In this document: piece after piece, positions 46,501 through 55,272 of the stretch
How positions within the stretch are numbered: position 1 is the first letter of the stretch
Layout of the letters: each line of letters starts with the position of its first letter
Assembly: GCA_016787485.1 (NCBI GenBank)
Contig: JAEUUL010000038.1
Coordinates: forward strand, 1-64,000
Length of the DNA stretch: 64,000 bases
Reading direction: 5' to 3'
Source: Bacteroidota bacterium
GTDB taxonomy: Bacteria; Bacteroidota; Bacteroidia; NS11-12g; UBA955
Notes under the pieces: generated by a model
The model's database searches: none
Seen by the model: only the letters and a program-made list of their open reading frames with translations
Told to the model about the DNA's origin: nothing
Position numbers and translations under genes: made by a program

Positions 46501-47710
46501 CGAAAAAATCAGTATCAATAAAGAAATAAAAATCGGTTCAGGATTCCGTATGCATATCCAATCGATTGGGTTTTCTTTTGCAAAAGACCATGTGTATTCG
46601 GTTGCCTTTGATGGAAAGATAAACCTTGCAGGAATGGTGGCGATACAAACCAAAGCCACCATAAGCAACGGACCCACACTGGCCTTTGAAGAATTAAAAG
46701 TAGACATTACAACCGGTCCGGCTGTATTGAAGGGTGGTTTCAGTTACGATGGTAAAGTATTTTCAGGAAATTTTGCAATTCAATTAAAAAGCCTCAACAA
46801 AGGAATTGATGGCTTTATCATAGCGGGTAGTCAGGAAATTTCGAAAGAACAATCATTCGGTTTCTGGTATGGGCAACTCACGGTTTCCGGCTCCATTCCT
46901 ATAGGCAGCACAGGAGTAGCGCTGTTGGAATTGGGTGGTGGAATCGGATACAATTATATGCCACCTGCAGGTACACAGAAAGGGGCTCCCATTAACAATG
47001 AATCGTTTTCGCTGAAAGCATTGGTGGCGTTGGGAAGTGTACCCGGTGGAGAAGTGTTGAAAGGACGCATGGAAATGGTCTGGACCAGGGGCATCTTTGC
47101 ACTGGACGGCAAAGTATGGTTACTTACCCGGGAAGAAGCCATATATGGACAGGGAAATATAACTGTGCAATATGCCGATGCCGTAAAAACTACCGGTGAT
47201 ATTTCCATGCTTATCGGTTTGCCTGATGCAGACGGTGCGTTGTTTAAAGCTGAAGGCCTGGTGCATTTTAGTTATCCACCCAACGATGGCAGATATGTTT
47301 GGACTGAAAAATTACAGGCCAATGTTTTAAATCTGGCCAGCGCGACGGGTTCAGTGCTCGTTGCCACCAACTTGTTCGCTGTATCGGGTGAAATCTCGTA
47401 TGGTGGAAGCCGTGATATACCGCTGGGTTTCGGCACTCTCCATGCCGGATTTTTACTAAAATATGGTGGTGGACTGCGCATCGCGGCCAACCCGATTGTT
47501 CTGAATACCAAAGGCAATTTTGGCGGAAACTGGAATGTAAACATCACCGCATTTGATACTCATTTTGACATCATTTACGGCAATCTCAATGTGGATTTAA
47601 ATCTCGCCGCAGATGCCAGTCATATTCAGGTTTCGGGCAAAGCCAGTGTGGAATATTCGGTATTATTTTACAGTGGTAAAATGGAAGTTGATTTCGGTTA
47701 TAGTTCATGA
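40565..47710 (+). CDS. Giant exported coiled-coil and beta-repeat protein (2381 aa)
   Basis: Translation starts at a TTG overlapping the previous stop, followed by a signal peptide (KRTCQHIVCIALLYSGFENIRAQ). Residues about 25-140 form an Fn3/Ig-like module that opens with LISPSNGTIIQ and contains FSWTPLGQ and GTYIWSVQKL. Cys-containing linkers follow (CDTSVTPIGC, YCNGCEGG). From about residue 238 to 1150 the sequence is almost continuous heptad-like coiled coil rich in Lys, Glu and Gln. A Gly/Ser linker lies near 1282-1327. Residues about 1668-2381 are repetitive beta strands (such as GGFSYDGKVFSGNFAIQL). It ends EVDFGYSS, without a T9SS sorting domain. It resembles large surface proteins of this phylum. 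The function is unknown; an elongated fibre or scaffold is inferred. Confidence 0.6.
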   Translation: MKRTCQHIVCIALLYSGFENIRAQNQPQLISPSNGTIIQSEGEKRSLIFSWTPLGQNTAFRIRIIPVYSCQDANTAFRVNHPSFEQYCTDPMIPVGPDMELLDGTYIWSVQKLSSGPEQENWAFPWVFTVSTNGETVYDPCDTSVTPIGCQPPTIVREKGPPISVGMYADKEELFLYPRAVPIRAEAFDWDIANFYCNGCEGGKSQLIKGIRDQIAGYEWKLNGKGSLNVPYEQAGSDSMRKVLDALNNEIRKIEDSLASTGPKGDSILQEKITAREKEIESLKKQINTLDSAIHLQESKRNTAEEKTKEIRTLASETRKSLRACLDSIANYRYRTDTLQARLDGKPDAGMKQLLETAAQKEAQRKKAYADLENEQNRWETEQKTLFSNLEKLEKEMKAATEKWHQSQMQIEKSTQNVLRIRNQIFSDSVAYLHLLSRQEWNRLIDLFSSSFVSNTTAFHSKTTEAKTAGENFIKSTPAYAVSAFQKYSQSLNEVLKFTEEACKNTTENKTDCQGLVESIKLSAAQILSTAAQFISNPVRLKWFADLQKDQGIIQDAKLNKDNANTTNQKAAYNYQLALQQLHAAAEKSDAAMKKFNSQLLQSEKELSDANTAVKNREKADEQFLREHMDEYLIAVESMRLNSARQSALKETLTDSLTYLFADSITQTNIKSDCEIKLKELKERNQQIKERINTLKSEIEGLKKQKENNKKKARDFEKKLEDLRKKKEAAAEGLSKLTTPNKAAGGNHVYYIPPPLDELIRDWGKEPEYKKLRLETEKANDSLQSALARKVALQKEIFSINTSVAKNISTLYEAGKTLEQLEKEIKKHSQKSDSAKMAAAKEYQKDKVDNEKKLAETQKQKDALKSEMAGLKEEYMAASEEIEGLKDEIRRNDTLMAEMLQQIADLKQNLNEKIKYQEEHQQKITDLTRTVNEQNRKIETINLKIEALRDELTRLSAAEENQGVPVIHSELDKNKQEKATLEVSQVRLQEEIRIHLTETDKLQDNIDLLHTEISKIQTRYETIMDLQLRRNKSIREQEQEKKEKVSRATDIKTEFEQVKNERSGLKSNAPTLDSALAQNDAVQQAKEDLEAAEKKKEETEKARSAAEKDIKYSVEKISGKLKKCDEDITNAKDYLKEAEKKLKTFLENQFDSAHLDFTITLKAKDEIYDGWRSDDDDNEVTGVFRYELRKLIFTDIPAENNDPSDKKLSVCNPSLSFLDPPPPEKIHIGPGEEPRTQALLADKGKMLREKWPVIPGDAPLLAKDAVEVTARFKPDMDKILYNCKPGGGSGGTALMVGSGTGTSNTGSSSSPGSEISAASTEKQCPPTPVIIEDIKDMGAYTWLAKGNIIGPSGSASINSFIWEPALVPQPLPSQEQDYKALYTAAELAGDPEQKVESKSTVKPGILLEVPDSLTGSPEELLPVPARVVTGDHLGLAGETIALSVKLIDGNAEAFGFDGTSASVTKTTTGSGYIPVTKFNFGKNHGKFEIVVKWKRAENVIEEKKFEAISPLYLQFLKTTTPIADPAWDAAKKMIESGTVATDAALASPAWKNAKSFPRFASGCYDHARNYRKDIDLDMAAKPAPLKANPQKAKTSKFGIADSKVEKMEEDAEAELSSTATLEKLRPVCRPEKVSSNYSNSKIKEFKIGHPDYPFTIVPEEEITPEESFNGKGNIKININALSLSKVLEELELNLADIVVEEKNGEFWASSGVVAWETGMEKPFTRFGFELGLSSLGITANQGAEIKGSIKHKSMSGPAQFEATVDPSAEFYGTVSDMPGYEYKGFKLKEGAQFTLDFHTGKNAIPWEGDFTGVVIHTASLELPKAFTPVKDGDPATLSAKDFYVGPDGFGGEISLTGGLVKLGYAGYQFSCTGVALQFANSKLEAGTFSGSMELPKPMEGTFGLSLTANADGFTASLSTDKPVILPSLATTFLVSQATLEWKAAENSAQLGLSARISSTRFGEIEIEGFSINSDGEVAAEKISINKEIKIGSGFRMHIQSIGFSFAKDHVYSVAFDGKINLAGMVAIQTKATISNGPTLAFEELKVDITTGPAVLKGGFSYDGKVFSGNFAIQLKSLNKGIDGFIIAGSQEISKEQSFGFWYGQLTVSGSIPIGSTGVALLELGGGIGYNYMPPAGTQKGAPINNESFSLKALVALGSVPGGEVLKGRMEMVWTRGIFALDGKVWLLTREEAIYGQGNITVQYADAVKTTGDISMLIGLPDADGALFKAEGLVHFSYPPNDGRYVWTEKLQANVLNLASATGSVLVATNLFAVSGEISYGGSRDIPLGFGTLHAGFLLKYGGGLRIAANPIVLNTKGNFGGNWNVNITAFDTHFDIIYGNLNVDLNLAADASHIQVSGKASVEYSVLFYSGKMEVDFGYSS

Positions 47711-49656
47711 AAAAGACAATTCCATATTTGATGCATATTTTTCTGCTGCTGGCGGGGAACACATATGCCATTGCACAATCAGGAATTTATGCAGTACTGC
47801 ATGAAGGTAAGATATACCTGCGTTGGAAGGGTGTGCAACAAAAAGGAATTACAGGGTATAAAATCTATCGGTCAGACAATGGCGGTGCATTTGAACCTGC
47901 AGGTGAAACACGAATTGTAAAAAATGCTGCAGATATAAACCGAATATGCAAATTCAAGGCTCCCTTATTCCGCGAACTGACCGGAATTAAAGAAGAAAAT
48001 GGCGCACTCACACCGGAGCTAAGAGACAGTATTATGGCAAACACAGCCCAATGGAACTTTTTAGGGGCAATGGGTATGGTGAATGTCGAAATAGGAAAGG
48101 CTTTGGGAGAATGGTTTGCCGACAGTACGATAGAAAAGGGACATACGTATTTGTATACTATTTCAGGTTTGTTTGAAAGTTCTGAAAGAAAAGAAATATA
48201 TACATCAGAAAAGATTTCAGCAGCGGTGAATTACCTGCTACCCAAACATCCATTGCTGATGGCCTCCCAGTCAGGAAATCAGGTTATGCTGGAATGGTAC
48301 AGACCTCCGCAATCCGGCATGATTGCTACTTACCAGGTATACCGTTCGGGAAAAGCAACAGGACCATGGGAAAAAGTAAACCTGAGTGGATATTTCAATG
48401 CCGGCAATGTGCAGGTGTGCCGCATAGCGGATAAACGCACAGAGAAAGACAGCCATCTCTTTTATAAAATTCACAGTGTGGATGTGTTTGGTTTACAGGG
48501 CCCGGGTAGTCCGGTTGTGGAGGTAAGGCTTCTGCAACAATTATCACAATCGCCTGTATTGGAAGCAGATGAATTTGCCCGTATGCTCAGATTGCGATGG
48601 ACTCCTTCCATGCGGGAAAATGCGGTGCGTATTTACCGGAAAACAAACGGCAAGTCCGGAGAATTAATCTATCAATCGCCCCCGGGTCTTGCTGAAACAG
48701 GCGAATTTTACGACCGGAATCCACCAGCCGGCATTGTGGTTCAATACTGGCTATGTGAAGTTCCCGGCGATGGTGTCACAACAATATGTTCTGATACGGT
48801 AAGAATACAGACTGGAAACCGTATACCGCCCAGACCGGAAAAACCTGTAGCTACAGTTACAAACGACGGTACAGTGCAATTGAAATGGCAATATGGCAGC
48901 CACCCTGTAGAAGGATTTATGGTAGAAAGACTTTTCAAATCCGGAGCTGAGCACTTCGTGCTCACTGCCAAGCCAGTGGTGGGCTTAAGTATCACCGACA
49001 AACTAAAACCCGATGGTACCGAATTCTATTATTTCATATACGCCATCGGCAAAGACGGGCAAAAGTCAAAACCCTCAGACACCGTGAAAGTAGTTACCCC
49101 GGATAAGACGGCACCCATAGTTCCGGTATTTACATATGCCGCGGTAGAAGGGAATATTGCCAGATTGAAATGGTCCGGGCCAAAAGACTCCGCAGGAATA
49201 TCCTATACAGTGCGTATCCATACAGGCAGCGGTTGGGTTGAGAAAACGACAATCAGCAATGATTTATCCGATTCTATTGCGAATTCAGCTAAGAAAATTT
49301 ATTCAGTGCAGGCGAAAGACGCGCAGGGCAATTCCAGCCCATGGTCACAGCCGGTTACACTAACAGGAAAATACATTGTTTTACCGGTGAACCGGTTCAG
49401 CGCGATCACAGACACTACCGGGTACTTGGTTTTTGAATGGCAAATTGCGGCGAAACAGGCAACGGGTATGTACTACCTGGAACAATCTGCCGATGGCAAA
49501 ACCTGGAAACCACTGGCAGAAATTCCGGGAAATCAGGTAAGTTATCGAATGAAATACCGCGGGGAAATGAAGAAATTTCGTTTCAGAATTACGGTTTACG
49601 ATACAGAATACAGGCACAGCAAACCCATTGAAACGGGCATTGAACCAAAGCCCTGA
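47707..49656 (+). CDS. Exported fibronectin type III multi-domain protein
   Basis: The 649-residue product starts with ATGA overlapping the giant gene and has a signal peptide (KKTIPYLMHIFLLLAGNTYAIAQ). Four to six Fn3-type modules can be read, each with a core Trp or Tyr strand: KIYLRWKGVQQKGITGYKIYRS, QVMLEWYRPPQSG, LRLRWTPSM, TVQLKWQYGSHPVEGFMVER and IARLKWSGPKDSAGISY. A final module ends FRFRITVYDTEYRHSKP. No sorting domain or enzyme motif is seen. In the cell it is probably periplasmic or surface-exposed and works with the two upstream products. The binding partner is unknown. Confidence 0.75.
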   Translation: MKKTIPYLMHIFLLLAGNTYAIAQSGIYAVLHEGKIYLRWKGVQQKGITGYKIYRSDNGGAFEPAGETRIVKNAADINRICKFKAPLFRELTGIKEENGALTPELRDSIMANTAQWNFLGAMGMVNVEIGKALGEWFADSTIEKGHTYLYTISGLFESSERKEIYTSEKISAAVNYLLPKHPLLMASQSGNQVMLEWYRPPQSGMIATYQVYRSGKATGPWEKVNLSGYFNAGNVQVCRIADKRTEKDSHLFYKIHSVDVFGLQGPGSPVVEVRLLQQLSQSPVLEADEFARMLRLRWTPSMRENAVRIYRKTNGKSGELIYQSPPGLAETGEFYDRNPPAGIVVQYWLCEVPGDGVTTICSDTVRIQTGNRIPPRPEKPVATVTNDGTVQLKWQYGSHPVEGFMVERLFKSGAEHFVLTAKPVVGLSITDKLKPDGTEFYYFIYAIGKDGQKSKPSDTVKVVTPDKTAPIVPVFTYAAVEGNIARLKWSGPKDSAGISYTVRIHTGSGWVEKTTISNDLSDSIANSAKKIYSVQAKDAQGNSSPWSQPVTLTGKYIVLPVNRFSAITDTTGYLVFEWQIAAKQATGMYYLEQSADGKTWKPLAEIPGNQVSYRMKYRGEMKKFRFRITVYDTEYRHSKPIETGIEPKP

Positions 49657-49658
49657 AA

Positions 49659-51395
49659 TCACTTCAATCCCAGCTCACTCAGCTGAGATGCGTCTATCGC
49701 AGACGGGGCATCTATCATCACATCCCGTCCGGCATTGTTTTTAGGGAATGCGATAAAATCGCGGATGCTGTCGCTGCCACCAAACAAGCTGCAAAGCCTG
49801 TCGAATCCCAGGGCGATACCACCATGCGGGGGTGCACCATATTCGAAGGCACTGAGCAGGAATCCGAACTGACTTTTGGCCTGTTCTTCTGTAAAACCCA
49901 GCAACTGGAACATACGGGACTGCAGAGCACGGTCGTGAATACGAATACTTCCCCCGCCAATCTCCACACCATTGATAACCAGGTCGTATGCATTGGCACG
50001 CACAGATCCCGGATCCGATTCCATAGCGGCCAAATCTGTGGGCAACGGACTGGTAAACGGATGGTGCATGGCATGCCACCGCTGTCCGTTTTCATCAAAC
50101 TCCAGCAACGGAAAATCCACTACCCACATGGGCTTAAACACATTGGGATCGCGCAATCCCAACAAATTGCCCATATGCAGCCGCAGTTCATTCATTTGTT
50201 TGCGCGTGCTGTGCAGGTTACCGGAAAGGACCAGCAGCAGATCGCCGGGTTTTACATTGCAACGTGCACCCCATTCAGCCAGTTGCTCCGGGGTGTAAAA
50301 TTTATCTACACTGCTTTTGGGTGGCATACCTTCTTCAAACCGGCAGTAAACCATTCCTTTGGCGCCGATTTGCGGGCGTTTCACATACTCGGTAAGTTCA
50401 TCCAGTTGCTTGCGCGAAAAGCCTGCGGCAGACGGTGCGCAAATTCCAATGACTGATTCTGCAGAATCAAATACACCAAAGCCTTTACCCTGAGCCAAAT
50501 CTGTAAGGTCACAGAATTCCATTCCAAAACGCATATCGGGCTTATCGCTGCCAAATCTTCTCATGGCATCCTGATAAGTCATGCGTTCAAAATCACCAAA
50601 TTCAATCCCTTTTACTTCGCGGAACAATTGTTTCATCATGCCCTCGAAAGTTTGCAAAATGTCTTCCTGTTCCACAAAGCTCATTTCGCAATCAATCTGG
50701 GTAAACTCCGGCTGCCGGTCGGCACGCAGGTCTTCATCCCTGAAGCATTTGACGATTTGAAAATACTTGTCAAACCCGCTTACCATAAGCAATTGCTTAA
50801 ATGTTTGCGGACTTTGCGGCAGGGCATACCACTGGCCGGGGTTCATGCGACTCGGAACCACAAAATCGCGTGCACCTTCAGGCGTACTTTTGATGAGAAC
50901 AGGGGTTTCCACTTCAAGAAATCCTGCATTGCTCAGAAAATTACGGACAGATTGGGCGAGCTTATGCCGCAGAATCAGATTATTGCGGACAGGTTCTCTG
51001 CGCAAATCCAGATACCGGTATTGCATACGGATATCATCGCCACCGTCGGTTTCGTTCTCAATGGTAAACGGAGGTGTGAGAGACGGATTGAGTACTGTAA
51101 ATTCTTCAACAATGAGTTCCACATCTCCGGTAGGCAAGTTGGGATTTCTGGCTGCACGTTCTGCCACTTTCCCTTTCACCTGCAGCACATATTCGCGCCC
51201 TACGCCTGCAACCATGCTGAGTAAATCCATGCCTACATTTTCATTAAAAGCAATCTGGGTTATACCATATCTGTCGCGCAGATCAATAAAGGCCATACTG
51301 CCCAGATTACGGATACGGGCAGCCCAGCCGGCCAATGTAACGGTGGAGCCTGCATGGGCTATTCTCAATTCGCCACAGGTGTGGGTTCTGTACAT
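49659..51395 (-). CDS. aspS: Aspartate-tRNA ligase
   Basis: The 578-residue product is a bacterial-type AspRS. The N-terminal OB-fold ([23 protein letters not shown]) binds the anticodon. Class II motifs 1 and 2 are visible ([41 protein letters not shown], given in part), as is the bacterial GAD insertion and motif 3 ([15 protein letters not shown]). It charges tRNA-Asp; whether it also charges tRNA-Asn depends on gatCAB, which is not in the window. It converges on the Fn3 gene with only 2 nt between stops. A -7-like box lies 4 nt before its ATG. Confidence 0.98.
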   Translation of the reverse strand: MYRTHTCGELRIAHAGSTVTLAGWAARIRNLGSMAFIDLRDRYGITQIAFNENVGMDLLSMVAGVGREYVLQVKGKVAERAARNPNLPTGDVELIVEEFTVLNPSLTPPFTIENETDGGDDIRMQYRYLDLRREPVRNNLILRHKLAQSVRNFLSNAGFLEVETPVLIKSTPEGARDFVVPSRMNPGQWYALPQSPQTFKQLLMVSGFDKYFQIVKCFRDEDLRADRQPEFTQIDCEMSFVEQEDILQTFEGMMKQLFREVKGIEFGDFERMTYQDAMRRFGSDKPDMRFGMEFCDLTDLAQGKGFGVFDSAESVIGICAPSAAGFSRKQLDELTEYVKRPQIGAKGMVYCRFEEGMPPKSSVDKFYTPEQLAEWGARCNVKPGDLLLVLSGNLHSTRKQMNELRLHMGNLLGLRDPNVFKPMWVVDFPLLEFDENGQRWHAMHHPFTSPLPTDLAAMESDPGSVRANAYDLVINGVEIGGGSIRIHDRALQSRMFQLLGFTEEQAKSQFGFLLSAFEYGAPPHGGIALGFDRLCSLFGGSDSIRDFIAFPKNNAGRDVMIDAPSAIDASQLSELGLK

Positions 51396-51399
51396 GCCG

Positions 51400-51431
51400 C
51401 GAAATTACACGGCACATGGCGTAAGTCCCAA
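51400..51431 (-). promoter_or_regulatory. Promoter of aspS
   Basis: On the minus strand TTG (51431-51429), a 21-nt spacer and TAATTTCG (51407-51400, one mismatch to TAnnTTTG) are followed by 4 nt (CGGC) and the ATG. A leaderless transcript is predicted. Confidence 0.55.
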
Positions 51432-51501
51432 CCCTAAAAGATGAATCAATCCAAAGATGACTAAAAAGGATGAATAATTGTCTGATACCTTGAAATGCCG
51501 G

Positions 51502-52266
51502 TCAGGCCTTCAGGTTCATGATTTTCAGGAACTCATCTACCTTCTCGCCTGAAATGCCGGCCTCAACCTCTCCCTGCAGCACCACCCTGCCACCTTCCGA
51601 TTTGGTAAATTCTTTGACATGGTGCGTGTTGATCATATACGATTTATGGCAGCGGAAAAAGAAGGGTATTGGACCCAATAATTCACCAAAATACTTGAGG
51701 TTTTTACTAACCATCAGTTTTTCGCCTGTGGTGATGGTAATTTCAGAATAGGCCCCTTCTCCTTTAATCATCACCAAATCATCCACTTTGTAAAATTTGT
51801 AGGACTGACCAACAGGTATGGCAATTCTCCGGTCACGGTCTGATTCAGGAGCCAGATTCCTGCGCAATACTTCCAGTTGCCGCAATTCCCGTGGATTGGT
51901 TTTACTCAGAAAACGTTCAACGGTTTCACGCAATCTCTGGTACTGAATGGGTTTCAAAATATAATCAAGTGCAGCAAGCCGGAATGCCTGAATGGCATAT
52001 TCGTTATAGGCAGTTGTAAATACAATTTCAAAATCCACTTCTTCGGGATTTAATTGTTCCAGTATATCCAAACCACTTTTACCGGGCATTTCGATATCGA
52101 GGAATACGATATCGGGTTTGTGTTTGCGGATTGCAGCTATGGCTGAATCAAGGTCGTCGCACTCTGCGGAAATAAATAGCTCCGGGCAGTACTCTGTAAT
52201 CAAAGTACGCAACAGCAACCGGGCTTTGCTTTCATCATCAACGATTAAACATCTGTGCAGATTCAT
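51502..52266 (-). CDS. LytTR-family response regulator
   Basis: The product has 254 residues from the ATG at 52266. The receiver domain shows LIVDDES at the start, the phospho-accepting Asp57 in DIVFLDIEMPG, the conserved Thr in VFTTAYNEYAI and the Lys in LKPIQ. The LytTR DNA-binding domain follows (residues about 150-250; GEGAYSEITITTGEKLMVSKNLKYF, read in parts, and FRCHKSYMINTHHV). The histidine kinase lies 36 nt upstream on the same strand, so they are a cognate pair. The target genes are unknown. Confidence 0.95.
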   Translation of the reverse strand: MNLHRCLIVDDESKARLLLRTLITEYCPELFISAECDDLDSAIAAIRKHKPDIVFLDIEMPGKSGLDILEQLNPEEVDFEIVFTTAYNEYAIQAFRLAALDYILKPIQYQRLRETVERFLSKTNPRELRQLEVLRRNLAPESDRDRRIAIPVGQSYKFYKVDDLVMIKGEGAYSEITITTGEKLMVSKNLKYFGELLGPIPFFFRCHKSYMINTHHVKEFTKSEGGRVVLQGEVEAGISGEKVDEFLKIMNLKA

Positions 52267-52302
52267 ACCATAAAAAAACAAACTTAATGCACAGAAACTA
52301 TA

Positions 52303-55224
52303 TCACAAAGGAATATTCAATATCACTTTGGTACCCAATGCATTGCCATCTGAATCCACCTTGTCAACAAATTCAACGCCAATAATCTTAGACCGGCCCT
52401 GATTCAGCAACTCAAGCCGTTTTTGATTGGCTCTGGTGGCAAAGCTTTCATGTGTTCTCGGACGCTGAGCCTGCAACTCCGCAGCTTTCTTACGTCCTAT
52501 GCCATCATCTTCCACTGTGGCAATGAGGATATTGTCTTTCAAATTAAAAGAAACCACAATTTTTTTATTGCCTTTCTTGTTGAACAGTCCATGTTTAATG
52601 GCATTTTCAACATACGGCTGAATCAACATGGGTGGAATCTGAATCATATCCGGTACAATTCCCGGGTCTACATGCACTTCAAATTTGAGACTCTCCTCAA
52701 AACGCATATGTTCCAGTTGTAAATACAACTTCAATGACTTTAACTCCTCGTAAAGGCTCACCTTTTCCCTCGCACTCATATCCAGGATCATCCGCATCAA
52801 TTCCGAAAACTGGTTGAGGTACTGGCTCGCATTCTCCCTGTCATTGAGAAATATATAGCTCTGAATTGTATTCATTGCATTGAAAATGAAATGCGGATTC
52901 ATTTGCACTTTCAGTGAAGCAAGCATGCTGCTCTGCAACTCTTTTTCCAGAAAATACTTGGATTGCTTCAATTCTGACTTTCTGTGCAAATCTGCAATCC
53001 GCCAACGCATATACACATAGGTAAGTGCACCCAATAACAATATAAGAAGCAGAATAAACCACCAGCGCTGCCAGAATGGATAGGCTATGGTGAAAGCATA
53101 GCTCAGCTCTCCCTTTGATTCCACCCCATCTTCATTCTGGGCTTTCAGATATACTTTGTATGAACCGGGCGACAAACTCGCGAGATACAAAATCCGGTTT
53201 TGACTTTCAGCCTGCCGCCAGTTTCCGTTGTTGATTTTATAGAAAATCTTTATCTCTGATGCCCCTTTGTAAGACAGTACATTGTAATGGATTTCCACAT
53301 TGTTTTCTGCCGTTCCGAATTCATTGTTATCCTTTTGCGAGGCAGCGCGTTGCCCATTGACATAAACCACATCAATCTGCAGCAATGGCAGCGTTTTATT
53401 CTTACTTGCCAGTTTGCGGGGAAATGCAGCCAACCCATCAGAAGTAGCGAGGTATACATTTCTACCGGTAATGCAAAAATCCCTGATTTCTGCCTTGGGC
53501 AAACCATCTGAAGCGGAATAAATGTCATATTCCCCTTTTTCCAGATTTGCCTTCAAAATAAAGTTTTCGTACAACACCCACAGTTCATCTTCAACCATGG
53601 TCAGTTTTACAATGGATAAGTCTTTGAGGTTGGCAGGTAAATTTACTTTTCGAAGTACTTTGTTGTTAAAAACAACCAACAAATCCCCCTCAAATGTTGC
53701 AATATAGGCTTCTCCGTTCTGAATATAAATGTCGGAGGCGAATACTGGTTTCCCATTGTATTTCAGCGGTCCGTTGTAGGACGAGGAGTACACGAATGTT
53801 CCGTCGGCACCGCTGCCGTACAAAATCCTGTTTTTTGTGTCGTATCCCACACAACGCGCGCGGACAATTCCTTCAGACAACTGAAACAGTGAAGACCGCC
53901 ATTCGATTTTTCTATGGATGATTTTCTGAACTGATTCGGGAATTTTTCCATCTTTGGAAGCATTGTATAAAAACAATCCATTACCCAGTGCCATAAAGTA
54001 TACCCCATCCTCTACATACTCAATATCCTTTACCGCCAGCTGATCTGTAAATGTAATTTTTTCATCCTGCAATCCGTACAATTTATCACTGCCAATCAGC
54101 AAACGGTCATTCGATTTATCATCGAAAATGGTGACGACCGCATGCGGATCTGACAACTGTTTTATTTTCCAGAAATAATGACTTTCTTCCAGATACTCCC
54201 AGATATAATTATCCCGTGTGCCGATAAGAATGGATGAATTTTTGGCGTATGGAGTGAGAGCCGTAAATGAATAATTTTCATTTCTGATAAGAGACACATT
54301 TAGATTCGGCAGAAAATATATACCCTGATTGAGGGTTGTAAACCACAAACTGCCTTCCCTGTCTTTTACTGAATTGCTGATGCTAGCCTCCTTAAAAAAC
54401 GGCTCCCCATTTTGCAGTGGTTCCAGATTCTGATTATAGGTATATACCCCCTCTGCAGTTGAGACATAAAGCTGCCCATCCAGAATTTCTGCAGACTGCA
54501 TAAAGGCGCCTGAGCCGAAATCCCTGATTTCCAGCCCTTTCCCTTCCTGATAAATGCCAATCTTCTTCGTTCCTGACTTGGAGAACATTAAAATCTTATC
54601 GTTGAATTTCAACAAACCATAAGGCGAACCCATACTCACCGGAACTGAGCACAGATGCTCAGCTTTTCCTTTCCTAATCCTTATCAATTGAGTGGCTGGC
54701 ATGGCGAGGCCGTAAATATCCTCACCGTCTATGAGCATATTGCTGGCTATGAAACTGGTTTCCCAATTGAACTGGCCGACAATTTTTTTATCCCGGATGT
54801 CATATTTCAAACAATACCCATCGCGAACTGTAATGAAATATCTTCCTGCCTGCAACTGAAAGGGAATGTAATTTCCCGGGCCTGAAAGAAACTCTTCCAG
54901 CACAAGCTCATCACCCAATGTATGCATAACCTGACCGGTAAAACTCTGACACCAGATCTGGCCATTGATATCTTCCTGCAAATTGGAAACGGCTTTGCTT
55001 TTCTGGTTTTTATTGAACCAGGTTTTAAAATTGACTCCATCATACCGTGAGAGTCCTTTTTCATGCCCGATCCACATATAGCCGCGCGAATCCTGCAGGA
55101 TGTCATACACCACATTGGTAGGCAAACCGTTTGAATAATCCAGCTTGCGGTATGCGGGCGACTGACCACCGAGAAATGGACACCAACCCAGAACCAGAAA
55201 ACAGAAAAATACAAGCCGAAACAT
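52303..55224 (-). CDS. LytS-type histidine kinase with beta-propeller sensor
   Basis: The product has 973 residues from the ATG at 55224, which gives a signal peptide (FRLVFFCFLVLGWCPFLGG). The periplasmic part is a two-component-regulator propeller (repeats such as ILQDSRGYMWIGHEKGLSRYD and VKDREGSLWFTTLNQGIYF, read in part), followed by a Y_Y_Y domain (LSPGSYKVYLKAQNEDG). A single membrane helix (FILLLILLLGALTYVYM) near residue 722 leads to the His_kinase domain with the phospho-accepting His in QMNPHFIFNAMNTI near residue 776. The ATPase domain has QPYVENAIKHG and VEDDGIGRK. The ligand is not known; a similar layout occurs in polysaccharide and envelope-stress sensors. Confidence 0.93.
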   Translation of the reverse strand: MFRLVFFCFLVLGWCPFLGGQSPAYRKLDYSNGLPTNVVYDILQDSRGYMWIGHEKGLSRYDGVNFKTWFNKNQKSKAVSNLQEDINGQIWCQSFTGQVMHTLGDELVLEEFLSGPGNYIPFQLQAGRYFITVRDGYCLKYDIRDKKIVGQFNWETSFIASNMLIDGEDIYGLAMPATQLIRIRKGKAEHLCSVPVSMGSPYGLLKFNDKILMFSKSGTKKIGIYQEGKGLEIRDFGSGAFMQSAEILDGQLYVSTAEGVYTYNQNLEPLQNGEPFFKEASISNSVKDREGSLWFTTLNQGIYFLPNLNVSLIRNENYSFTALTPYAKNSSILIGTRDNYIWEYLEESHYFWKIKQLSDPHAVVTIFDDKSNDRLLIGSDKLYGLQDEKITFTDQLAVKDIEYVEDGVYFMALGNGLFLYNASKDGKIPESVQKIIHRKIEWRSSLFQLSEGIVRARCVGYDTKNRILYGSGADGTFVYSSSYNGPLKYNGKPVFASDIYIQNGEAYIATFEGDLLVVFNNKVLRKVNLPANLKDLSIVKLTMVEDELWVLYENFILKANLEKGEYDIYSASDGLPKAEIRDFCITGRNVYLATSDGLAAFPRKLASKNKTLPLLQIDVVYVNGQRAASQKDNNEFGTAENNVEIHYNVLSYKGASEIKIFYKINNGNWRQAESQNRILYLASLSPGSYKVYLKAQNEDGVESKGELSYAFTIAYPFWQRWWFILLLILLLGALTYVYMRWRIADLHRKSELKQSKYFLEKELQSSMLASLKVQMNPHFIFNAMNTIQSYIFLNDRENASQYLNQFSELMRMILDMSAREKVSLYEELKSLKLYLQLEHMRFEESLKFEVHVDPGIVPDMIQIPPMLIQPYVENAIKHGLFNKKGNKKIVVSFNLKDNILIATVEDDGIGRKKAAELQAQRPRTHESFATRANQKRLELLNQGRSKIIGVEFVDKVDSDGNALGTKVILNIPL

Positions 55225-55272
55225 TTTGCCTCTCACAGCAAAAATGACCTATTCCGATGGGAATGCCAAGGT

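Noticed and set aside
38886..49656. Part of an extracellular contractile injection system or T6SS locus
   Set aside because: Large Fn3 proteins occur near such loci in Bacteroidota, but no sheath, tube, baseplate or AAA+ gene is present in the window.
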